A stretch of DNA of 64,000 nt from Diogma glabrata (Eukaryota > Arthropoda > Insecta > Diptera > Cylindrotomidae): NCBI GenBank assembly GCA_963693315.1, contig OY856187.1, positions 43,056,825 to 43,120,824 of the forward strand, given 5' to 3'. Below the pieces are notes generated by a model. It was given only the letters and a program-made list of their open reading frames with translations. It made no database searches and was not told where the DNA came from. Positions within the stretch are counted from its first letter, which is position 1. Each line of letters begins with the position of its first letter. Shown here piece after piece: positions 11,184 to 22,540 of this stretch. Both the position numbers and the translations under genes were made by a program.

Positions 11184-11676
11184 TGTTCTGATTTTCTTAA
11201 TTGGCTAAACCGCTTTTTCACTTTTTATTATAAAGAAAACACTTTGACTTTTTTTAATTGATTTTCTGTTATATTTTATTTATATTTTGTAATCAATATT
11301 TTATTAGTAGCCAATTATTATTACATTATTCAACTTGATCATTATAATATAATTATTATGGAATTATTTGACTAATTAAATATTATGTTAATAATTATAT
11401 TCCCTGATGTTCAGGGTTGCGGTGCTTCTACTAGACTAACTGTTTTTACTTTCTATTAACATTTTCCACACTTTTAATTAATTGCATAGTTTGCGGAAAA
11501 TGTCAATAGAATTTGAGTTTCCTTTCAAATGGTTTATTCATTGGTTTTTTTAAACTGTAACGTAATATTTGTTTTCCTTTAAATAATTTTAAATAACAAT
11601 TAATCAACAAATATTACAAAACAGTTTAATTACTTACAGTGACTCAATGGTTATGGATAATAGTGGCTCCATAACA
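11184..11676 (-). repeat. 3' LTR (element sense), 493 bp
   Basis: On the plus strand it starts TGTTCTG and ends ATAACA; in element sense it starts TGTTATGG and ends CAGAACA, so TG...CA termini hold. It contains an inverted repeat, ATTTTCCACA (from 11461) against TGCGGAAAAT (ending near 11501), around a ~20-nt spacer. AATAAA-type polyadenylation signals occur in element sense. No unambiguous TATA box was seen. Confidence 0.95.
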
Positions 11677-11689
11677 CCCCTCCCCCCTT
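11677..11689 (-). promoter_or_regulatory. Polypurine tract for plus-strand priming
   Basis: In element sense AAGGGGGGAGGGG lies flush against the 3' LTR (TGTTATGG). This is the expected position and composition for the primer of second-strand synthesis. Confidence 0.9.
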
Positions 11690-12202
11690 AGAAAAAAGAA
11701 AGTTGAAAGGAAAAAAAGAAAATCTTCTTTTGGCTACCTAGTCTCTTTTCTTTTTTAAATTTACTTTATATTTGCTTAAATTCTAATTTGATATTTTCGT
11801 TTTTTTTTATTATTGCTTAGATATATTCTATTATTATTTTTCTTATTATTGCTTATATAATATATTCTTGATATTCAATTTCAATTATTAATTTTCTTAT
11901 TAAACTAATTTAGTTTTATTTATTTATTAAGTTTATTTTATAAAAATTGTATTTGATAATAGATTAATGAAATTTATTAGCAATACATTTCCTGTTTTCT
12001 TTTTTTTTGATTATTTTAATTATATCATTATTATTATTACGTATACTCTTAGCTTAAATTTGATAAACGAGAGAACTTATTATTATTAATTTGGTTTTAT
12101 AAAATGGAAAATTGAATATTTCTTAAATTAATTTGGTTTTGGTTTTTTTTTTTAATTAAATTTTAATCAAAAAATTTTTTTTATGCCTGTTCTTCAACGG
12201 AA
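11690..12202 (-). other. Errantivirus 3' untranslated region
   Basis: AT-rich sequence between the env stop and the polypurine tract, dominated by T runs on the plus strand. No open frame. Confidence 0.7.
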
Positions 12203-13905
12203 TTAATTGTTCTCGTGCATTTGATTTTTAGATATTTTTTTGTAAAGAAAGAATAATATTATTGCGGTTAGTATTGGAAAGATTATTGAAATTAAAGTAA
12301 CGGTATAAGTTTTTGTATGAGAATCAAATTCTTTTAAGGTTGGATTAAATAAAGATTTTAAATCTATACTGAATTTATCTAAGTTAAAATCTTCCATATG
12401 CTGTATATGGGGAGAAACAAATGAATAATTTTGCGAAATGTTTAAGGTTATGTTAGTTAAAAACCCGTTAAAAACAAAAGTAAATGGCATAGTTTCTTTG
12501 TCAGGAATTTGTGATTGTAGGTTGACTTGTTTTGTAAAAGCTTTGCAGTTTGGTTTTAATCTAAAGAACCGTTATCTGTCAACTTTTCGATGGAAGAATT
12601 CCCAAGGCAGATTATTTTTATAGAAGTTGTCTCCGGTACAACGTACAGCCATGCGTTAGGCTCAAAAAGATTGCACCAAATTTCATGCGTTGTTTTAAAA
12701 ATTCTAACTTCACAATTATCAGGTTTTAGTTCTCCAAAAAATAATTTAATTTCGCAATTGTTTACGTTTGCACTGTGGTATACAAGATTTTGATTACATA
12801 GGTAATTGTTTTTTTTTTGGAATTTGATACATTGACTTAGATCCGACTTGCTTAGAAAAACGTAGCGTTGAAGATCTTCGTTTATTGCAACGTAATCGCT
12901 GCCAATTTTTACGTAATAGAAAAATTCTTGGTTGTAGCGTAATGGCAAAGTTGTAGTCTTATATAATTCAAAGTTCTCTGAAACAAGTGGTATTTTAACT
13001 TCTATTACCCAATTGTTATTAGTATAGAGTGGTTGGACACTCACTATTGAATTTATAAGTTTGAGGCTTAATCTGTTGAGATTAAAAGGAAATCTGATAT
13101 TGTTCTGTTGTTCTAGTTGAATTTGTTTGATTGCCAATGTGAATACTTCCGAGTTTAAGAATTTGTTGCTTAGTTTTCCTAATCTGGCGTCTTGTATAAT
13201 ATTTATTATATCATTTTGTGTTTTAATAAGGGTTTTAGCGTAAGTTGATAAAATAAGGGATGTTTCATCAAATAAATGAGTTAATTGATTGAATTCAGTT
13301 AAGTTGTCTACTTGATCTATTATTCGATTTATATGCTTATGTATAGTTTTGAAGTTTCTATTTATTTTTTTCTCGGTTAAGTTATAGTTATCTATAAATT
13401 CTGAAATGATAGTGGTTTGCGATTCTTCCAAATGAATCACTTTCATTTGGTTTTCGTTTATATTTTTTTATGGCTAAATCAATCGCTGAACGCTGAAAGT
13501 CATTTGAATCCATAGTTCCAAACAAAAAGTGTTGAATGTTTCCAATCCATTAATGAGACCTCTTTTTTGTCTACTGTCGTTTTTTCTAATTATCAATTCT
13601 GAAATAATATCTTGGTTCTGATTAACTTCCATGTACGTTTGTTTCAGGAAGTTAATTTCGATTTTACAATTATCAGTTTGTGTAAATGTAATAATGCTGT
13701 TACAAAGCGTTTCAAGTGTATTTAAATCATAGTTCATGCTTGATATTTCTGTGTTGAAGTTAGCATGCTCTAAGTTAAATAAAAATTTCCAGTTTGATAC
13801 CGCCTTTTGAAGTATTCCAATTTTTTCCGTATAAATACCGGGTGTTGTTAGTGGCAACATATCTGCATAGCAGCAGATGATTTGTGGTATTATTAAAAGT
13901 ATTCT
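12203..13905 (-). pseudogene. env: env, envelope glycoprotein of the errantivirus, broken
   Basis: Three pieces in different frames: 13860-13474 (128 codons, ATG at 13860), 13446-12556 (296 codons) and 12490-12203 (95 codons, stop at 12203). The first holds a basic cleavage site RQKR at 13573-13562, followed by GLINGLETF, matching the fusion-peptide start of errantivirus envelopes. The last holds a ~20-residue membrane segment (TLISIIFPILTAIILFFLY) and a short basic tail. The open frame extends upstream of the first ATG with a hydrophobic, signal-peptide-like stretch; a pyrimidine tract and TTACAG at 13909-13904 could be the acceptor of the spliced env message, which is how this group makes env. 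Frame breaks lie near 13530, in the T7 run at 13463-13469, and near 12560. Intact, it would be a membrane fusion protein; this copy cannot encode it as read. Confidence 0.85.
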
Positions 13906-13948
13906 GTAATTATAACATGGTTGGGAAATTATGAGAGGAGAAAAGAAA

Positions 13949-16900
13949 TTATTGTATATATAATTTTAATAAATTATTGTGTACGATTTTGGGTTTATTT
14001 TTTACTTTAATTACAGAGTTCACGGGAGATTTTATTTCAAGAATTTCATATGGTCCCTTATATGTTGGTGTAAGTTTTTTGTTTGTTCGATTTTTGATTT
14101 CTAACAAAACTTCATCTCCAACTTGAAATGTACAAGGGTTAGAGGTTTTATCATTAATCGGAGTTTAGATTTTTCTTTGGCATCAATTTGATTTTCTCGA
14201 ACAAGCTCATAGCCACTTTGTAGACGCGCTTTTAATTCTAATACGTAATCATCATAGTTGTACAAAGGTTCTATTGCTCGAGACAGAGATGTTGGAATTT
14301 CTGGTTTAAAACCAAAAAGAATTTCGTATGGTGAAAAATTTGTTGATGTATGCGGTGTTGTATTGTAGCAAAACACTGCATAGTCTATCCAAATATCCCA
14401 ATTTTCTGGATCTTTGCTAGCGTAACTCCGTAAATAATCACCAAGGGTACGATGTGAACGATCTAAAGCGCCATTACCTTGAGGATGATATGGATTTGTT
14501 TGAATTTTCTTTATTTTAAGCAGTTTGCAAACTCTCTTGAATAGGTCGCTAAGAAAATTAGCACCTTGATCGGTAAGAAGAATTTTTGGGATTCCAAAAA
14601 TACATATTATCTTACGTACGTATGCTTCAGCACTTGTGTCTGATTCTTGGTTTGGTATAGGGATAGCTTGAACGAATTTAGTTAAATCGTCTTGAAAAGT
14701 GAGAAGATATTTATTACCATGTTCCGATTCAGGTAAAGGTCCGACTATGTCTAAAGATATTTTCTCGAAAGGTTTTTTTGATGTGCTAGTAATCTCCATA
14801 GGCTTCTTAGTTTTATTATGGGTTTTGTTTTTTTGGCAAATAGTACAAGATTTAATATAGTTTTCTATTTGTTTGTACATATTTTTCCATTTATATTTTA
14901 ATTTTATTCTGTAAAATGTTCTCTTTATGCCCTGATGCCCTCCAAGAGGTGTATCATGATATTCAAATATTACTTGTTTGATTTCGTTCGGCTCTGTTAA
15001 TTCTGTTATTTTTGAGGTAGGAACTGAATCTAATATTGCTTGAATATTTTCTTGTGCTTTATCTTGATTTTCTGTTGAAGAGTTTGGAGTTTCCTTTGCT
15101 TAACTTCTTGTAGTCACATTTACTTGCGCTGTGTCAAGTCGTGATAAAGCGTCAGCGTTTGTATTTAAATAACCAGATTTATGTATGACATTGAAATCGT
15201 ATTCTTCAAGCTTAATGCGCCAGCGCATAATTCTTGAAGTAGGATCCTTCAGGTTAAAAATCCAAACTAAAGGTTTATGATCTGTCACGATGGTAAATTT
15301 GCGTCCATACACATATGGCCTAAAGTGTGTGACAGCCCATACTACAGCGAGCGCTTCTTTCTCGATTGTAGAATAGTTTCTTTCAGCATTATTTAATACA
15401 CGACTAGCAAATGAGATGGGCAAATCTTGTTCGTCAGTATTACATTTTTGTGATAAAATAGCACCAATTGCTTCGTTACTAGCGTCCGTAGTAATAAAAA
15501 AATGTTCTTTGTAATTTGGATATTGCAAAATAGGATATGTTACGATTGCTTGTTTTAATTTATTGAATGATTCGTCACAAAATGCATCCCATTTAAATTC
15601 GTTATTTTTCCTGAGTAATTTATTTAAGGGATTTGCTAACTTTGCAAAATTTTGAATGAATTTTCTATAGTAGCCTACTAGGCCTAGAAACGATTTAAGT
15701 TGTTTTTGGGATTTAGGAGGAGTAATTTTTTGAACGGCTTCTATTTTAAGTGGATCTGGTTTAGTACCTTGTTCTGATATCACATGCCCTAAATACATTA
15801 CTTCTTTATACAAAAAGTTGCATTTTTCCGGTTGAAGTTTTAAGTTATATTTTTCTAAAGCTTTGAGAACTAGAACTAGTTTACTGTTGTGGTCTGATAA
15901 ATTTTTGCCATAAATAACAATATCATCCAAGTAAACTAGGCATTTTATTCCTTGTAGACCGGTTAGGACTACGTTCATTAACCGTTGAAATGTTGGAGGT
16001 GCATTTCTTAGACCAAATGGCATACGGTTGAATTCAAAATGACCATTACTTGTGCTAAATGCAGTTTTTGGTTTATCAGCTTCATTAACTTCAATTTGAT
16101 GAAAGCCGCTTGCTAGGTCCAATGTGCTAAAGTACCTTGAATCACCTAGTTGTCCCAAAATATCTTCGATATTAGGAAGCGGAAAAGCATCTGGTATGGT
16201 AATTTCATTCAGTTTCCGAAAATCTACGACAATGCGCCACTTCTTATTTTCCTTATCAAGGATGCCAGGACGTTTTGGCACAACAAGGAGTGGAGCATTC
16301 CAAGGACTATGGCTATGACGTACTACTCCTTTATCAAGCATATCCTTAACTTGCAAGTTTATTTCATTTTTATGGATTTTGGCTAAACGATAGGGTCTTC
16401 TGTTTATAGGAATCGACATAGGATCTGTGTTTATTTCGTGCGTTGTTGCTGTGGTTGCTGTTAACTTATCACCTTCGATAAAGAAAAGGTGATTGAACTC
16501 CCTACAAATGTTTAAAATTGAGTTTCGTTCCTCTAGATTCAAATGATTTAGTTTTAAAGTTTCTTTTAGAATACGAAGTCTTCCATCTATTGTATTTTGA
16601 TTATAATTGGTTTGCATGTGAAAAATCCCGTAATCTTTTGTTGACTCAAATTGTATTTCTAATTTGTCACTAATTTCTTTTGTTTCGTTTGTTGGGTTAA
16701 GTATACTTAGAAAAACATACCCATTGTGTGGACTTACTAACGTATTGGATATAATTATTCCATTGTCTTGCAAGTTTTGTGATATAATTAATGCATCTTC
16801 ATTAAAATTCACTGGTCCATATTTGATAATTTTCTCAGATCTAGCTGGAATAACTATTTTTGATTTGTGAGTTTGAAATGGAATGGAAATAAATTTTTCA

Positions 16901-17811
16901 TGCAGTTTCAATTTGATAAAACTTTTACCGAAGTCTATTATGGAGTTTGTTTGATTTAGAAAATCTTCACCGATTATTCCATCTTGGCTAATTGGCAAAT
17001 CTGAGCCGACGATGTGAAACTTAATAGGATAATGAATGTTCGAATGTGGAAATTTAATATTTAATGTGGTAGTACCCAATGTGTATAAAGGTACTGGACC
17101 GATTCCGTTCAATTTTATTGAGGTCTTCTCCACAATGGTATTAGGACTTATAGTATCTAGTTTAATTAAACAAACATTTGCACCAGAGTCTATTAAGAAT
17201 TTTGTGTTGACATTTTTTGTCCCAGAAATTTCTAGCGCTAAAACACAAGAGAATGTTTTATTCTCAGTGTTGTTTATATTTATATATTGTTCGGGTTGCG
17301 ATATAGAATTCGAATAGGATATTCGAGATGAAGAGTTTTTTATATTAGAATTGGATATGTTATATTTTGGAATACATTTTTGTTTGCTTATTTGAGATTC
17401 TGGATAATCTATTTGAGTTTTTGGAAAATGTTCTGACGTTCGCGTAATGGTTTTTGAATTTTGTGTTAGAGTTTCTGGATTTTGTATTTGATATTCTGAA
17501 CTTTGAGTAGGAGGTTCTGAGATTTGTTGTAGAGATTCTGAAGTTTGTATTAGAGCTTCTGTATATTGTATTAGAGATTCTGAGCTATGAGTAGGAGGTT
17601 CTGAGATTTGTTTTAGAAGTTCTGGTTTTTGTATTAGAGGTTCTGTATTTTGTATTAGAGTTTCTGTATTTTGTTTTCGAGGTTCTGAATTTTGTATGTG
17701 AGATTCTGAGATTTGTTTTATAGGTTCTGGATTTTTGATGCACTTTGTTGTAGGTCTTGTGCCTGCATCGGTGTGCTGGTCGAAGCAAGCACTTGAGAGC
17801 TTCCCTGGAAA
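13949..17811 (-). pseudogene. pol: pol polyprotein (protease, RT, RNase H, integrase), broken
   Basis: The frame opens after a stop at 17814-17812 and overlaps the gag end (stop 17720-17718) by about 90 nt in the -1 frame, the usual gag-pol frameshift layout. Domains in order: a long repetitive Ser/Glu/Gln/Asn-rich linker; aspartic protease with LIDSGANV near 17190-17165; reverse transcriptase with YLDD at 15934-15923; RNase H with TTDASNEAIG near 15500 and TDHKPLVW near 15280; an in-frame TAA at 15102-15100; then integrase with a zinc-binding H/C region near 14960-14835 and the core with LDIVGPL, TDQGAN and a D-x35-D spacing. The third catalytic residue, normally Glu, is Asp (GAT, 14463-14461). 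A further one-base break near 14160 cuts the integrase C-terminus; homologous sequence continues in another frame to a stop at 13951-13949. The stop and the frame break make this copy non-functional as read. Confidence 0.9.
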
Positions 17812-18769
17812 TTACTTGTTCTATTATTGTTGTAGATTCGTTTTCTACAAACGTCTATTGTATGGCCTTTCTTTTTACAATAATTACAAATTTTTGGTAC
17901 TTCTTGTATAACTTGTACTTGTGGCTTGATATAGTTATTGAAACGAGGAAATCTATTGGCACTCTGACTGGATTCATTATTGTTGAAACTACGTCTACGA
18001 CAAGCTTTTGTATTGTGCGTAGTAGTTTTGCAATTTGTACAATATAATTTGTTGGAATCCGACCGAATTTGAATTTGGTTAAGTTTTTCTTCTTGAGAAG
18101 CTAAATCTATAACCGCGGAAAGTGTATCGAGTCTAGCAGCACGTAATATAAGACGCAAAGGGTCACGCAATCCATTGATAAAATATTTAATACCGTGGTT
18201 TCATTTAGTTTTCTAATTCCTTGTGAGTCAGAATCCAACGTTGTGGAACATGCCATATTAAGTTCATCGAACAATTTTTCAGTTCTAGCAGCGTATTGAT
18301 TAACGTTTTCCCTAACCTCTTGAGACAGTGTGAATTTATCAGCCATAATTAATTGTACCGCTCGGAGTTTAGAAAAGTTTAGTTCTATTGCTTTCTTAAG
18401 TGTTTCCCAACAACCGTATGTGTGGTACCTTAAGATTAAGCTATAGGCTCTACCAACTAGTTTGGATGTTATAACGTCTAAAAAGTCTAATTTTTCCGGT
18501 GCCGTTTTCGCTCTTTTGTATTGTATGTCTGCTATTTGCAAGAATCTATGCAATTCCATTGAATTTCCATTAAATTCTGGAATCATCTTGATAGCTTGTG
18601 ACATATCAAAAGTAGCCATTTTAATCGACACAGGTTTATCACGTAAACTATTTGAAACTATAGGTGGGGACTTTGGCCTTAGAAGAGGATTGTCTTCTTC
18701 AGAACTACTTTCACTATTGTTTTTCGATTTTACGATTTTTCTGCTACGTAGGTTTATATTAAGGTCCAT
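17718..18769 (-). pseudogene. gag: gag, capsid/nucleocapsid of the errantivirus, one frame break
   Basis: ATG at 18769 opens a 220-codon frame with an acidic Ser-rich start, then MIPEFNGN and helical capsid-like sequence. The similarity leaves this frame near 18200-18185 and continues in the next one (open 18170-17718, no ATG needed), so one base has been lost there or misread. The second part has two CCHC zinc knuckles, CTNCKTTTHNTKAC and CNYCKKKGHTIDVC, which bind genomic RNA in this family. The stop is at 17720-17718, within the pol frame's open region. No canonical slippery heptamer was found in the overlap; an A5 run lies near 17735. Total length of about 350 residues is normal for the group. 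Confidence 0.85.
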
Positions 18770-19551
18770 ATGATTTTAAAACTTTTATTATGTTTGTTTT
18801 TATTATGTTTAACAACAAAAAATTCGACACTCATAAACAAACTTATTATGTTAGTACACGAATTTTGTTTTATTTTATTTTAAATTAGTAAATTATTATT
18901 TGCGGCGTATGGGAAAAAATATCAATTTGCGAAGTAAAAAAAATTCCATTGAAGGTATTAAATTTTGTTTTTTTTTTGTTTTAGTTTGCAATTAAAAATT
19001 ATGTTTTGTTATGCGGAAGGCAACAACAGAATAAAAAAAAATTATATTAACTATTCGATTAAAGAATCATATTTCTTTATTTTTTTTTTTAATAATTTTA
19101 TTTAAAAATTGGAATAAAATGAAATTAGGTTTTTTTTTTATTTTTTAATTTAAATTATTTTACACATAAAAGAATTAAATAACTTACATTTTGAACATGT
19201 TGTATTGATGGTCTAGATGTTTAGAATTTACTTTGTTAATTTTGAATTGGTTAATTTTGATTTTTGAAATTTGCTGTTGAAACTGATGAAATATTGAAAA
19301 CTGGATGTAGTAGTATTGGATTTGCTGTATTTTGATTTTTGACAAATATTTTGTGTTGATTTTTGTTTTGCGTTGTTTTGAAATTTGCTGTTGAAACTGA
19401 TGAAATATTGAAAACTGGATGTAGTAGTGATGGATTTGCTGTATTTTGATTTCTGACAAAAATTTTGTATTAATTTTTGATTATTCTTTTTTATTATTGA
19501 ATGTTGGAGTGTTCGAATTCTGGATACTGAGGCAGATGCTTTATCCTCGGT
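18770..19551 (-). promoter_or_regulatory. Errantivirus leader (5'UTR) with ~114-bp tandem repeat
   Basis: About 780 nt separate the primer site from gag. Within it a block beginning 'gaaatttgctgttgaaactg' occurs twice, at 19266 and 19380 (period 114, core ~80 bp almost identical), including 'ggatttgctgtattttgatt'. The 91-codon frame at 19459-19184 is this repeat read through; it begins at a non-ATG codon and I do not call it a gene. In gypsy the leader holds repeated insulator-protein sites; whether this repeat has such a role is speculation. Confidence 0.7.
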
Positions 19552-19569
19552 ATCCCACCGCTGTCACCA
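19552..19569 (-). promoter_or_regulatory. Primer binding site, tRNA-Leu-like
   Basis: Five bases after the 5' LTR, element sense TGGTGACAGCGGTGGGAT. This is complementary to a tRNA 3' end of the type ATCCCACCGCTGTCACCA, which resembles insect leucine tRNAs. The tRNA assignment is from memory of tRNA 3' ends, not a search. Confidence 0.8.
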
Positions 19570-19574
19570 AATTA

Positions 19575-20067
19575 TGTTCTGATTTTCTTAATTGGCTAAA
19601 CCGCTTTTTCACTTTTTATTATAAAGAAAACACTTTGACTTTTTTTAATTGATTTTCTGTTATATTTTATTTATATTTTGTAATCAATATTTTATTAGTA
19701 GCCAATTATTATTACATTATTCAACTTGATCATTATAATGTAATTATTATGGAATTATTTCACTAATTAAATATTATGTTAATAATTATATTCCCTGATG
19801 TTCAGGGTTGCGGTGCTTCTACTAGACTAACTGTTTTTACTTTCTATTAACATTTTCCACACTTTTAATTAATTGCATAGTTTGCGGAAAATGTCAATAG
19901 AATTTGAGTTTCCTTTCAAATGGTTTATTCATTGGTTTTTTTAAACTGTAACGTAATATTTGTTTTCCTTTAAATAATTTTAAATAACAATTAATCAACA
20001 AATATTACAAAACAGTTTAATTACTTACAGTGACTCAATGGTTATGGATAATAGTGGCTCCATAACA
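19575..20067 (-). repeat. 5' LTR (element sense), 493 bp
   Basis: Identical to 11184-11676 except at 19740 (G for A) and 19761 (C for G). It would contain the promoter for genomic and env messages; no clear TATA box was seen. Confidence 0.95.
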
Positions 20068-20071
20068 AAAC
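20068..20071. repeat. Target site duplication AAAC (right)
   Basis: Matches 11180-11183. The reconstructed empty site reads through 'gaaattgttaaacccccata'. Confidence 0.9.
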
Positions 20072-20920
20072 CCCCATAACGGTGAAGTAATTTTAAATTG
20101 ATTTGAAGTTAAGGTGAAAAGTTCCCGTCAGAGATTGAATCATTTCGTCGATTATTGTGGCAATGAGTTGACTTCATGTATCATTTCCTGAAAATAAATG
20201 GTAACAAATAATGCACGTTTTCTAAAAGTAATAAAACCTAAATCCCGCTCAGTTACAATTTGGAATGCATAAACAGAGCTAGTAAGAAATATCATTTGTT
20301 GGTTTCACTGGAAATTGTTATCAGCTATCGGTTTCTCAGCAGGAAGTGATATAATTGTATAATAGATCCATTTGCTGATTGGTATAATAGCAATAATATA
20401 GAATTCCGATTCACCCTATAACACAAGTTCCAGGCGGTATGGTGGAACACCCAGTCACGGTAGAAGATCCCATACCCAATATAGACGCTTCCATACTCAA
20501 ATGATTAATATGTATAAACCAATACCTAGATCATCATTACCAAATACTATTACCATCAATCAATTATTTACGCAAAGTCGACCGTCTCAACATCGCTTAT
20601 TATTAACCACATTTTTTAAAATTAAACTAAATATATAAGACCAGAATCTACAAATAACGGTAGGTCTTGGTTTGAGATGATGGAAATAATCGAATATAAA
20701 CAGGTTTGACTTTTGAAATAAATCAAAAATGAAGCAATCATCGTTGATGCGTGTAAAGAAACTTATTTAATCTAGCACATTCGCCTCTGGCTCATGCTCA
20801 TACTTATCCACATGCATATATTCATATACACACACTCATACACATACATACACAACCATACTCATTCATGCATATTAACAATAAAAACTAAATATAACTC
20901 ACCCTATGTGGTGGTGGTCC
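20072..20920. other. No gene recognised; CA-rich tract at 20790-20880
   Basis: Less AT-extreme than the surroundings but without a supported open frame. The tract at 20790-20880 of CATACACACAC type resembles the one at 10930-11040. Confidence 0.4.
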
Positions 20921-20927
20921 CCACTCC

Positions 20928-21060
20928 TTCGATCCTGGTCTGCCTTAGCCGGTCATCGGTATAAGAATTGTAGAACTTCCGAGAAACGTATATCATCGAT
21001 GGATCACGAGGATGGAACTTAAATATCCACAACTTTCAGCCAATCATATATTTTCAATCT
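20928..21060 (-). other. Candidate exon end with strong splice donor (minus strand)
   Basis: On the minus strand a GC-richer segment ends ACCACCACCACATAGG followed by GTGAGT, a strong donor match, near 20928. One frame stays open for about 40 codons (contains MIYVSRKFYNS) but closes at TAG just before the donor, so if this is an exon it may be untranslated or read in another frame. Weak evidence. Confidence 0.2.
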
Positions 21061-22540
21061 ATCAGGTTGACGTAAAAAAATTTATATCCTTGATGACTCT
21101 CGTTACCGTGATGCAAAAACAAACACCAAACAAGTAAACCAATCAAATACTCGCTGGCTCCTGCTGCCGTAATCCTCATCTAACTTCGGCTCGTTGGGAA
21201 TTTTATTAACAATAAATAGATTTACGTATTTGCGTTAAGTGCTTGGCAATCGAAATATAAAACCGAACTCAAAAATTCTTCGGCAAGCTTCACTTTCTCC
21301 TCAGTAATAATAACAGTTCACAAAACTATGTTTTGGCATCAAAATTTTTATTTATAAACATAAAAAAAAGTAACGCGAGTTCCCGATACAATTATCACAC
21401 AGTTCTATTGATTTAGAATCAACAAAAAATTATTTTTTTTTTTATATTACTTATTTTCGGAATTGTATCACTTTAAAACTAATCATATCTAGATTATATA
21501 AACCAATAGTTATTGAAACTTATTTACATTGATGTACAAACAAAAATTCACATCGAACAAGACAAAACATTGTCCTAATTAATTAAATTCTAGCGACTAA
21601 ATTTACCTGGCACGAATTAAAATAAATTTGTTGATTATTAGAATTATTTTCACACAGCCGAAAAAAATCTAAGTTGACTAGCCATTGACTAATTCACATT
21701 ACCGATAACAACATGAGCTGATTCAATTAATGATACTAATTTCTTTTTTTATAATCACTTCAATACATGATACGTGAACGAAGACATGCAATTCGTCAAC
21801 ACACTCACTAATAATTTTTGTTTTTAGCACGGGCTTATTAATTGTTATTCTTCTTACCATCCCAAAAGAAAAAAAATCGAAATCCAAAAGGAAAAAATCT
21901 GTTTTTCCAGCTCCACATGTAAACGTCAAAAGCAATCAACAGCTGTGAGTTTTCTTCACAAAAATAGTCGACTAAGAGCGCGTTTTTGCATATATGAAAT
22001 TTTGTTTTGAAATTAACTAACACGGCACAAAACATATTTTTTTTTTTTTTTTTAATAAAATGTGATGTGTAGTAGGCATTACAATATGTGTCACAACAAC
22101 ACATAAAAACCTTTTAAGACCAAGGTCCTACAACAACATGCGTTCTAAGGATGTTAATGGACGCAAATCTGTTTTTTTTTTGTTTTTTTTAATTTTTTTG
22201 TTGTTCAATAATGGATAACTAAACCATAAATCCTATCACATATAAAACATGACATAGGCCAATATTTCGTGATTGGATAGAGAAAACAAAAATAAAATAA
22301 GAGATAAAAAGCAAATTTGTTTTAAAAATTTACAGGAACAAAACTAAAATTGGTTTGCCAATAGTCCAGCTAATGGCATAATCCTTGATTATAGGACGCA
22401 GTATATTTTTCAATGATTAAAGCTCAGATATATAGTTATATGAAGGCTCGTTTCTTCGAGCAAGCTACAGCATTCCAGCATCAAGGAATATTCATTAGCT
22501 ACGACTGAGAGTGCTACCGTTGACTAAATACAGTTCATCC
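21061..22540. other. No gene recognised
   Basis: AT-rich sequence with several A/T homopolymers (for example the T run near 22035). Minus-strand frames at 21723-21935 and 21838-22104 are low-complexity Lys/Phe-rich translations. Confidence 0.4.

Larger units (their letters stand above)
11184..20067 (-). mobile_element. Errantivirus-type Ty3/gypsy LTR retrotransposon with env, 8884 bp
   Basis: The element reads right to left. Order in its own sense: 5' LTR (20067-19575), primer site (19569-19552), long leader with internal repeat, gag (from 18769), pol (17811-13949), env (about 13905-12203), polypurine tract (11689-11677), 3' LTR (11676-11184). The three-gene layout, the env with a basic cleavage site and fusion-peptide-like start, the DDE integrase and the 4-bp duplication are typical of the 17.6/gypsy group of insects. 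The two LTRs differ at two of 493 bases (11349/19740 and 11370/19761), so insertion was recent. Yet gag has one frame break, pol one stop and one frame break, and env three frame breaks. Apart from a few substitutions these are one-base length changes, mostly in A/T-rich runs, so either the copy is defective or the assembly is imperfect here. Confidence 0.95.

Noticed and set aside
15100..15102. Stop between RNase H and integrase as a readthrough signal
   Set aside because: Relatives have one continuous pol frame there; the same frame stays open on both sides, so a point mutation is likelier.
16124..16870. Plus-strand open frames opposite pol
   Set aside because: They are antisense shadows of the RT-coding strand.
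18107..18170. Overlap of two gag frames as programmed frameshifting
   Set aside because: The shift lies in the middle of the capsid region, before the zinc knuckles, which no known relative does; a one-base loss or error is simpler.
19184..19459. 91-codon frame in the errantivirus leader
   Set aside because: Product of a 114-bp tandem repeat (114 is a multiple of three) and lacks an ATG start; no homologous leader protein is known to me.
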